Source: Bacilli bacterium (GTDB lineage: Bacteria > Bacillota > Bacilli > Tumebacillales > JAQBPP01). From it: 6,064 nt of DNA. The notes beneath the pieces were generated by a model, which was given only the letters and a program-made list of their open reading frames with translations, had not been told where the DNA came from and searched no databases. Location of the stretch: positions 1 to 6,064 of the forward strand of contig JAQBPP010000216.1 in the NCBI GenBank assembly GCA_028287455.1, written 5' to 3'. Position 1 is the stretch's first letter; the number at the start of each line of letters is the position of its first letter. Shown here piece by piece: positions 1-4,443 of the stretch. The position numbers and the translations under genes are program-made.

Positions 1-81
1 CTCATGACCATTATTCAAAGGATCATCCGCCGCTGGGCTCTCCTGCTTGTAGTTGCAGCTCCTTTGCATAGGTTATTTTAA
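1..81 (+). CDS. possible C-terminal end of a membrane protein, cut by window edge
   Basis: An open plus-strand frame enters at base 1 and stops at TAA (79-81). It reads 26 residues including an arginine-rich patch (RIIRRW) followed by a hydrophobic run (ALLLVVAAPL) and a short HRLF tail. This could be the last transmembrane helix of a gene convergent with the qcr operon, or a 25-residue peptide starting at the ATG at 4-6. Against it: the piece is very short, its upstream context is not visible, its last third lies in the outer arm of the palindrome at 53-273, and the opposite strand is also open here (1-69, starting MQRSCNYKQE, without a ribosome binding site). No family is recognised. Treat it as a possibility only. 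Confidence 0.17.
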   Translation, partial: LMTIIQRIIRRWALLLVVAAPLHRLF

Positions 82-273
82 AAAGTGATGAGTGTCCTGC
101 ACGGGCTGAAAGCGGATTTTCCTTCAGGCTCAATGTTGTTATTGTGTTTCTTTTTCCGAAAAGAATTTACAGTTGAAACACAATAACAAAAGTCACCTGC
201 AGCAAAATCCGCTATCACTCCGTGCAGTTCATCGTCACTTTGAACAAATAAAACAAATGAAATGGATCTGCAA
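53..273. repeat. long imperfect inverted repeat (possible MITE or structured RNA)
   Basis: Bases 53-150 and the reverse complement of 175-273 align over almost their full length of 98 and 99 nt, leaving a 24-nt centre (151-174). Conserved blocks, from outside in, are TTGCAG, TTATTT, AAGTGA, CTGCACGG, AGCGGATTTT and a perfect 15-bp inner stem, TTGTTATTGTGTTTC (136-150 with 175-189). The centre can fold further: TTCTTTT (148-154) pairs with AAAAGAA (159-165) around TCCG, competing with the last bases of the inner stem. There is no T-run directly after the inner stem on either strand, so it does not look like a simple terminator. The size and outer TTGCAG/CTGCAA ends would suit a miniature inverted-repeat element, but I see no target-site duplication. 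An inverted duplication or a non-coding RNA are alternatives. Confidence 0.65.
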
Positions 274-366
274 ATCCAAAATGCTCATCCTCATTAATTC
301 ACAGCATCAATGCCGATTGGTATGCAATGCAACGCGTTTGATAGGCGATATCACGACCGATGACTT

Positions 367-422
367 TTGCAAATGTATTTCCACCTCACTAGCTTTGATC
401 CGATCAGGAAATGCATTTGCAA
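367..422. repeat. 16-bp inverted repeat with 24-nt loop
   Basis: TTGCAAATGTATTTCC (367-382) and GGAAATGCATTTGCAA (407-422) are reverse complements at 15 of 16 positions. The one difference (376/413) would be a U-G wobble in plus-strand RNA and an A-C mismatch in minus-strand RNA, so folding favours a plus-strand transcript slightly. The loop is 383-406. It is not followed by a T-run. It lies just downstream of the minus-strand promoter-like element at 436-463. The function is unknown. Confidence 0.55.
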
Positions 423-435
423 CGAGAAGAGGGAG

Positions 436-463
436 ATGATATGGCCTACCGACCGCGTGTCAA
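436..463 (-). promoter_or_regulatory. sigma-A-type promoter candidate directed into the palindrome region
   Basis: On the minus strand TTGACA (458-463) is followed after 16 bp by TATCAT (436-441), a full -35 match and a 5/6 -10 match. It lies beyond the qcr terminator and would start transcription near 430, reading left through the hairpins at 367-422 and 53-273. No protein start with a ribosome binding site follows, so if it is active the product may be a non-coding RNA or a transcript for a gene outside the window. The -35 sits in a short inverted repeat, GTCAAT/ATTGAC (459-464 and 473-478). Promoter-like pairs also arise by chance in AT-rich spacers. Confidence 0.35.
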
Positions 464-490
464 TGTATTTCAATTGACTTTCAGTATTAC

Positions 491-529
491 AAAAAAAAGA
501 ACTGGCATCCATTAGTTGGATACCAGTTC
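491..529 (-). terminator. intrinsic terminator of the qcrABC operon
   Basis: In the minus-strand transcript GAACTGGTATCC (529-518) pairs with GGATGCCAGTTC (510-499) in a 12-bp stem with one G-U pair and a 7-nt loop, followed directly by eight T residues (498-491). It begins 17 nt after the qcrC stop codon. This is a textbook Rho-independent terminator. Confidence 0.93.
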
Positions 530-545
530 AGATTAAGTACTAATG

Positions 546-1337
546 TTATTGCTGCTGCTTTTGTTTCTCAACCCAATCCAGGATTGCGGTGAGTTTCGGG
601 TCGTCTGCTTGGAGGCCGCCGCGCGCAGGCATTAAGCCTTTACCTTGCGTTACGAATGCTTCAAGTGCTTGACGATCCATTTGATTACCGATGCCAATAA
701 GTGATGGCCCAATCTTACCTTTCAGGTCGGCGCCGTGGCAGGCTGCACAAGTCGCTTTAAAATCCGCATAACCAGGATCACTGGTGGCCACCAGTTTTGT
801 TGCGGCACCGCCGGGTGCAGCGGGATTAATCGGCTGAGGTGCATTTGCTGAAGTCGCAGCAGGTGGATGCGCTTTTAATTCTTCCTGGTACATGCCGTTT
901 GCTTCATATGTAGTCCAATACATCAGCAGCACAGAGAGCACCATTGCAGATGTAGCAACTGGGCGCTTGAACGGATGGCGAACCTTGCGCAGATCGAGCC
1001 ATGGAGCTAGCAGGAGCAGTGCTGATGCCAGACCTGGGATTACCACGGTTCCCAACCAGATGACGTTTCCAGGGAAGTATTTTAAAAGTTGATAAAGAAA
1101 TAAGAAATACCAGTCGGGAATCGGAATAAAGGAAGTATCCTGCGGGTTGGCGTATGGACCAAGATCTACCGGGTTAAAACGAACCCAGACCAGAAACGCG
1201 ACCAGCAGCATTGCGCCTACAATCCACTCTTTGAGCAGAAAGTTAGGGAAAAAGGGTTCCGTTCCATGTGCCAGTTCTTTGTCCTGACGATAACGAGGTG
1301 TTCCCGGTATCCGATGATGTCCTGAATGATCAGCCAT
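546..1337 (-). CDS. qcrC: menaquinol:cytochrome c reductase, subunit IV-cytochrome c fusion (QcrC)
   Basis: This 263-residue subunit of the bc complex fuses the C-terminal half of cytochrome b (b6f subunit IV-like) to a class I cytochrome c domain. Membrane segments lie near residues 38-53, 93-113 and 127-141. The Qo-site motif is PDWY (74-77), where mitochondrial and chloroplast complexes have PEWY. An Ala/Pro-rich linker (about 155-185) leads to the haem c site CAACH (C197, C200, H201); M236 in GLMPARG is the likely sixth haem ligand. By family, the haem domain lies outside the membrane and passes electrons from the Rieske protein to a cytochrome c or oxidase. The ATG follows AGGAGGG, which overlaps the TAG stop of qcrB, with 15 bases between the genes, suggesting translational coupling. 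It is the last gene of the operon. The fusion is normal for Bacillales and is not an assembly artefact. Confidence 0.95.
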   Translation of the reverse strand: MADHSGHHRIPGTPRYRQDKELAHGTEPFFPNFLLKEWIVGAMLLVAFLVWVRFNPVDLGPYANPQDTSFIPIPDWYFLFLYQLLKYFPGNVIWLGTVVIPGLASALLLLAPWLDLRKVRHPFKRPVATSAMVLSVLLMYWTTYEANGMYQEELKAHPPAATSANAPQPINPAAPGGAATKLVATSDPGYADFKATCAACHGADLKGKIGPSLIGIGNQMDRQALEAFVTQGKGLMPARGGLQADDPKLTAILDWVEKQKQQQ

Positions 1338-1352
1338 AGTGCTAAAACCCTC

Positions 1353-2024
1353 CTACAATGGACCTGCGATGCCCTGTTTACGAATCATAAGGAAGTGCAA
1401 CCCAAGGAGAACCAAGAGAGCTGCAGGCAAGAAGAACACGTGGATCGCGAAAAACCGGGTAAGTGTCACTGCTCCCAATGTATCTCCGCCGACTAACAGC
1501 GTTCTTACATAAGGGCCAATGATTGGAACCGTATTAGCAATATTCGTACCCACTGCTGTAGCCCAATAAGCCTTTTGGTCCCAAGGCAGGAGATATCCTG
1601 TAAATCCAAATACCATGACGACCATGAAGATTAAAACGCCGACTACCCAGTTCAAATCGCGAGGCGCTTTGTACGAACCGGTGAAGAAGACGCGCAGCAT
1701 GTGTAAGAACATCATGATGATGACTAATGAGGCGCCCCAGAAATGCATGCCCCGGACGACATTGCCAAGCAGCACTTCCTTCGTAATATACTGCACAGAG
1801 GTATAAGCGTTGTATAAATCTGGCACATAATACATGGCCAAAAACATACCTGATAAGATTTGGGTAACAACAATTAAAAAGGTAAGGCCGCCGAAACAAT
1901 AAATAAATGCGGACATCTGGTTGGCCGGATTCACGTGAGCAGGCACGTCGTGATCCGCGACATCACGCCACAAAGGAGTGACATTCAACCGTTCGTCGAT
2001 CCAATCGTAAGTCTTCTTAAACAT
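1353..2024 (-). CDS. qcrB: menaquinol:cytochrome c reductase, cytochrome b6-type subunit (QcrB)
   Basis: This 223-residue integral membrane protein has four predicted helices, like cytochrome b6, and is the quinol-oxidising core of the complex. Likely ligands of the two b haems are H94 (RGMHFWG) and H108 (FLHMLRVF) on the second helix, and H195 (FAIHVFF) and H210 (GLHFLM) on the fourth. The 14- and 15-residue spacings match the b6f class rather than mitochondrial cytochrome b. C43 (YCFGG) lies where b6f and Bacillus proteins attach an extra haem covalently, so a haem c-i is expected. The conserved loop GYLLPWDQKAYWAT (143-156) belongs to the Qo region. ATG is the start, 3 bases after the qcrA stop, with GAGGA upstream inside the end of qcrA. 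An earlier overlapping ATG (2029) meets a stop after three codons. The second half of cytochrome b is encoded in qcrC. Confidence 0.96.
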   Translation of the reverse strand: MFKKTYDWIDERLNVTPLWRDVADHDVPAHVNPANQMSAFIYCFGGLTFLIVVTQILSGMFLAMYYVPDLYNAYTSVQYITKEVLLGNVVRGMHFWGASLVIIMMFLHMLRVFFTGSYKAPRDLNWVVGVLIFMVVMVFGFTGYLLPWDQKAYWATAVGTNIANTVPIIGPYVRTLLVGGDTLGAVTLTRFFAIHVFFLPAALLVLLGLHFLMIRKQGIAGPL

Positions 2025-2027
2025 CCA

Positions 2028-2579
2028 TTACACCGTCCTCTGATGCTTCTTCGAACCGACCAACACCTGTCCTGTGCTGTCAACCTTCGTAAGGAAAATA
2101 TCCAACGGACGCTGGGCAGGCGAGACAGGGGTTTGCACACCTGTCAAACTAAACTGTGAGCCATGACAAGGGCACTGAAACCAAATCCCGTTGCTAAACG
2201 CAGTAGGTTTCCCATCACTGCCTAATTGTTGGCTAACGGCGCAACCCAGGTGAGTGCAAATGTTTGACATCGCCAGATAAGTGCCATCCTGCTGCTTGAT
2301 AATAAACGCAGTGTACGTGTTGTCCACTTGAATCCAACCATCTTTTTGCTTCAGTGTGAAATCCTTCGCTAAGGGATAACTCGTGTTGAACTCTGATTCC
2401 GTGCCTACCGTACTAAACGTTTCTGTAGTTCCCCGAGTCAGGGGATCAACTGCGAATGGGATCAATGGACCAACCGCAGCAACTGCCATGAACGCCCCTG
2501 TCCCTCCGAGCGCATAAGTCAGAAATTGCCGGCGCGTAAGACCTTTCTGTTTGTCTGTGTAACTCACACTTACGCCCAC
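2028..2579 (-). CDS. qcrA: menaquinol:cytochrome c reductase, Rieske iron-sulfur subunit (QcrA)
   Basis: This 183-residue Rieske protein takes electrons from menaquinol and delivers them to haem c of QcrC. The N-terminus has a twin-arginine motif, TRRQFL (15-20), followed by a hydrophobic anchor (about 21-45), consistent with Tat-dependent insertion as known for B. subtilis QcrA. The cluster motifs are CTHLGC (108-113) and CPCHGS (136-141): C108, H110, C136 and H139 bind the [2Fe-2S] cluster, and C113 and C138 form the usual disulfide. After CHGS the position usually filled by Tyr is F143 (GSQF), which may lower the redox potential. The start is GTG, 8 nt after a strong GGGGAGG; no better ATG exists in frame. 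It is the first gene of the qcr operon, about 90 nt downstream of the promoter at 2680-2708. ypiF, which lies upstream in B. subtilis, is absent. Confidence 0.95.
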   Translation of the reverse strand: MGVSVSYTDKQKGLTRRQFLTYALGGTGAFMAVAAVGPLIPFAVDPLTRGTTETFSTVGTESEFNTSYPLAKDFTLKQKDGWIQVDNTYTAFIIKQQDGTYLAMSNICTHLGCAVSQQLGSDGKPTAFSNGIWFQCPCHGSQFSLTGVQTPVSPAQRPLDIFLTKVDSTGQVLVGSKKHQRTV

Positions 2580-2679
2580 TTAAATAACCTCCCCACATCA
2601 CTTGCAATCTCATTTCCTGCCGTTCTACCATTTCGCATTCACTATCAAGTATGAAAAGACTGGATATAATGCCGACTTC

Positions 2680-2708
2680 ATCTTACAGGTCGTACGAAAA
2701 GGTGTCAA
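2680..2708 (-). promoter_or_regulatory. sigma-A-type promoter of qcrABC
   Basis: On the minus strand TTGACA (2703-2708), a 17-bp spacer and TAAGAT (2680-2685) form a consensus -35 with a 4/6 -10. Transcription would start near 2673 and leave a leader of about 93 nt before the qcrA GTG. The leader contains a 22-codon open frame (MRNGRTAGNE...) that overlaps the qcrA start but lacks a ribosome binding site. Position and match make this the best promoter candidate in the window. Confidence 0.7.
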
Positions 2709-2746
2709 GAATGCAGACGAATCCGTCATGTCTTATTGTATCCTAA

Positions 2747-2760
2747 CCAGAAAATTCTGG
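2747..2760. promoter_or_regulatory. 14-bp dyad upstream of the qcr promoter, possible operator
   Basis: CCAGAAAATTCTGG has perfect 6-bp arms around AA and lies about 40-55 bp upstream of the -35 box of the qcr promoter, a place used by activators. I do not recognise it as a site for a named regulator (it is not a Rex-type sequence), and no T-run follows on either strand, so it is not a terminator. It may be chance. Confidence 0.25.
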
Positions 2761-2813
2761 GGGAATCTAGAAGGAACTGTCATAAATTTGTAAAACTCCT
2801 TGTTAAAAAGCAG

Positions 2814-3518
2814 CTAACGTTTCCACATCTCCATGATATCCGCTACTAGTTGTTCGCGAATCAAATGGAGAATTTGCTTGCCCTTTTCACTGCTGGCCTG
2901 AGCAGGAGATCCGGCATACGCCTGAGGGTGCTGCTCTTCGAACTGCCCGGCATACCGAATCCGCGAAAAGCCGCTTGCAGATTGATCTTGAACGCCATCA
3001 AGCGCAACTGTTTGGGGAGCGATTGTCAAAAGCAGGCTGGCTTCATCTTCCCCGCCGTGGCCAATTCCAGGCGCAATCTGCATAATGCCGGCACGTACAT
3101 CGATCCACCAGTTGGATATCAGCACAATCCAGCCCTCCTGAACCAACTTGTCACAAGCCAGACTAATCGCAGCCACATTGCCCCCGTTTCCGTTGATCAA
3201 TACCGCGTACTTGGCGCCGCTTGCTCGAAAAGGCTGTACAGCATTATAAATCAGGGAGGCCAATAAGTCAGTTGGCAGATCGACAGTACCTGGAAAAACG
3301 GACTGCATCGAATGACCATAGGCGATTTCCGGCAAGATGAGGATGCGGCCTGTGAGCAACCCCTCAAGTTCAATGGCGATCCTGTTTGCAATAAACGTGT
3401 CAGTCATTAGCGGCAGGTGAGGACCATGCGCCTGAATGGAGCCAATCGGCAAGACTACCGTATCTAAATAAGGAGCCACTTCCTGGTATTGTGTATGGGA
3501 CAAAGCACTTAGAATCAA
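2814..3518 (-). CDS. creatininase-family protein with atypical active-site residues
   Basis: This 234-residue protein has the creatininase fold family's motif order, in a group of cytosolic metal-dependent amidohydrolases (creatininase, ArfB, MftE) that cut amide bonds; its substrate cannot be read from sequence. The first motif is LPIGSIQAHGPHLPLMTD (23-40), where the family usually has GSxEQHGPHLP: the Glu metal ligand is Q29, while H31 and D40 remain. The segment YGHSMQSVFPGT (67-78) replaces the common SxEHxxFPGT. The usual NGHGGN is NGNGGN (109-114), so a second ligand His is N111. GHGGEDEASLLL (153-164) keeps His and Glu. Length is typical. The start is TTG, 8 nt after AGGAGG; the next in-frame Met is residue 38, inside the first motif. 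It lies between the reoY terminator and the qcr promoter, so is probably transcribed separately; no clear terminator follows. It may be a divergent enzyme or a non-catalytic member. Confidence 0.85.
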   Translation of the reverse strand: MILSALSHTQYQEVAPYLDTVVLPIGSIQAHGPHLPLMTDTFIANRIAIELEGLLTGRILILPEIAYGHSMQSVFPGTVDLPTDLLASLIYNAVQPFRASGAKYAVLINGNGGNVAAISLACDKLVQEGWIVLISNWWIDVRAGIMQIAPGIGHGGEDEASLLLTIAPQTVALDGVQDQSASGFSRIRYAGQFEEQHPQAYAGSPAQASSEKGKQILHLIREQLVADIMEMWKR

Positions 3519-3609
3519 GCTGTTTTCCTCCTGCGGACATGTTCTTTAGGATCATGTTACCATATCTTGCCGAAGGATGATTGAGGTATTTCCGCCCGGG
3601 CAAATTTAC

Positions 3610-3640
3610 AAAAAAAAAGAATTGGGGGTTAGCCCAATTC
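3610..3640 (-). terminator. intrinsic terminator of reoY, overlapping its 3' end
   Basis: In the minus-strand transcript GAATTGGG (3640-3633) pairs with CCCAATTC (3626-3619) in an 8-bp perfect stem with a 6-nt loop (3627-3632), followed by nine T residues (3618-3610). The rising arm covers part of the last four codons of reoY, and the TAA stop lies in the loop. It separates reoY from the creatininase-like gene. Confidence 0.9.
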
Positions 3641-4177
3641 CTCAATCTTCCGAAGTTCATCAACCAGGTTCCTAAATCGCCCTTGATCTCGATTGTCAAG
3701 CGCTTGATCGATCGCTTTCATGACGTGCTCCCTCTGGTACTCACGAATTGAATAATCCAGCATCATTTCTGCTTCCAAAGAAATCAGCGCGTCCGTAACT
3801 TCCCTTGGATCATCCAAAGGATTTTGCTCTAAAACGGATGCGTATTCCGGTGAGGTGTTCCTATCTTTGAAAAAGAGTCCAATATATATATCTTCATCAC
3901 TATTGTTGTGGATATCCAAAAAGGCCTTCTCAACATCAGACGTGACGCGTTTATTCTTATAAAACTTAAACGGAGTCATTTGCACGCATTTAGTTGACAT
4001 TAGAATTGTTTTGGGCAGGTTGCGGAAATTGTCGATAAAATGTACTTTTTCCAGCACGGCATCATTTGAGGCCAGGTATTGAAGCAACCACTCAGCTTCA
4101 CGGTTTTGTAAGGAATAATGCTCTAAAAACCATTTTATAAATGTCTTCTTCTCCGTAACGTTAATGACCTCTCCCAT
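3629..4177 (-). CDS. reoY: ReoY/YpiB, UPF0302 and IDEAL domain protein
   Basis: This 182-residue cytosolic protein matches B. subtilis YpiB and Listeria ReoY in length and domain order: a UPF0302 domain (about 8-110, with the basic stretch TPFKFYKNKRV at 68-78) and a C-terminal IDEAL segment (about 140-177, core AIDQALDNRDQGRF 155-168). In Listeria, ReoY acts with ReoM and ClpCP to control degradation of MurA, the first enzyme of peptidoglycan synthesis; the role here is inferred. The frame is open for 43 more codons upstream to a GTG at 4306, but that part has no ribosome binding site, whereas the ATG at 4177 follows AGAGGAGGGG at good spacing and gives the family's usual N-terminus (MGEVINVTEKKTF). 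Terminators at 4380-4409 and 3610-3640 make it a single-gene unit. The link to qcr matches B. subtilis, where ypiB and ypiF precede qcrA. Confidence 0.93.
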   Translation of the reverse strand: MGEVINVTEKKTFIKWFLEHYSLQNREAEWLLQYLASNDAVLEKVHFIDNFRNLPKTILMSTKCVQMTPFKFYKNKRVTSDVEKAFLDIHNNSDEDIYIGLFFKDRNTSPEYASVLEQNPLDDPREVTDALISLEAEMMLDYSIREYQREHVMKAIDQALDNRDQGRFRNLVDELRKIEELG

Positions 4178-4379
4178 TGCCGTTCCCCTCCTCTTCCAAT
4201 GAACCGTTATGTTGAAATGTTGGGACGATTCTCGCGTGTTTGCCTGATTTATTGTATTCGACGATCCCGCGAAGATTTCCTTTTCTATCGCTATATTTTT
4301 ATCCACTCTATTATGTAAAGATAATAATAAACTTTAGACAACATGTATAGTAGGAATTCGATGGAAATAAGGCCAAATC
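4178..4379 (-). promoter_or_regulatory. reoY upstream region with weak promoter candidates
   Basis: This AT-rich spacer between the terminator at 4380 and the reoY ribosome binding site should contain the reoY promoter, because the gene is insulated on both sides. Two weak candidates are visible on the minus strand: TTTACA (4314-4319) with TATAGC (4290-4295) after 18 bp, and a TACAAT -10 (4251-4256) lacking a good -35. Neither is strong enough to choose. I see no riboswitch or clear operator. Confidence 0.3.
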
Positions 4380-4409
4380 AAAAAAGGGACGATACAGGAT
4401 CGCCCCTTT
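4380..4409 (-). terminator. intrinsic terminator after the helicase-associated gene
   Basis: In the minus-strand transcript AAAGGGGCGAT (4409-4399) pairs with ATCGTCCCTTT (4393-4383) in an 11-bp stem with one G-U pair and a 5-nt loop, ending in a run of six T residues (4385-4380). It begins 34 nt after the stop codon at 4444 and ends the two-gene helicase unit. Confidence 0.9.
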
Positions 4410-4443
4410 CCCTCCAAATCCGGATCCGATTAGTCGAATCCAT

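Larger units (their letters stand above)
1..490. other. 490-base non-coding region beyond the qcr terminator
   Basis: No reading frame here is convincing. The longest plus-strand frame (173-439) would need a TTG start with no Shine-Dalgarno sequence, has no family features and runs through hairpin arms. A minus-strand frame of about 53 codons between 310 and 468 lacks a usable start. The region does hold a large imperfect palindrome (53-273), a smaller hairpin (367-422) and a minus-strand promoter-like element (436-463). The words TTGCA/TGCAA recur at 53, 64, 269, 323, 328, 367 and 417. ypjA (DUF1405), which I recall lying downstream of qcrC in B. subtilis, is not visible. Confidence 0.6.

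Noticed and set aside
1..69. Minus-strand frame starting MQRSCNYKQE and leaving the window at the left
   Set aside because: There is no ribosome binding site before the ATG, a stop lies just upstream in frame, and the opposite strand is equally open; too little is visible.
107..122. CcpA cre-like sequence TGAAAGCGGATTTTCC
   Set aside because: The second half does not match the cre consensus, and the word is part of the palindrome block rather than upstream of a gene.
173..439. Plus-strand open frame of 88 codons in the non-coding left region
   Set aside because: It needs a TTG start without a ribosome binding site, shows no domain or composition typical of a protein, and runs across the arms of two inverted repeats.
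310..468. Minus-strand open stretch of about 53 codons (includes LVANAFPDRIKASEVEIHLQ)
   Set aside because: It looks protein-like in part but has no usable start codon with a ribosome binding site and ends in a stop at the left; it could be a gene relic, yet no family is recognised.
1534..1899. Alternative minus-strand frame inside qcrB, and similar frames opposite qcrA, the creatininase gene and the helicase-associated gene
   Set aside because: They are out-of-frame or antisense readings of genes with clear family motifs and lack their own starts.
2577..2645. 22-codon frame (MRNGRTAGNE...) in the qcrA leader, possible leader peptide
   Set aside because: It lacks a ribosome binding site and contains no run of regulatory codons; the overlap with the qcrA start is likely chance.
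2602..2793. Plus-strand open frame across the qcr promoter region
   Set aside because: It has no ribosome binding site, no recognisable features, and overlaps the qcr promoter on the other strand; a TATAAT at 2665-2670 on the plus strand has no matching -35.
4178..4306. N-terminal extension of ReoY to a GTG at 4306
   Set aside because: The 43 extra residues are unlike the family, have no ribosome binding site, and a strong one precedes the ATG at 4177.
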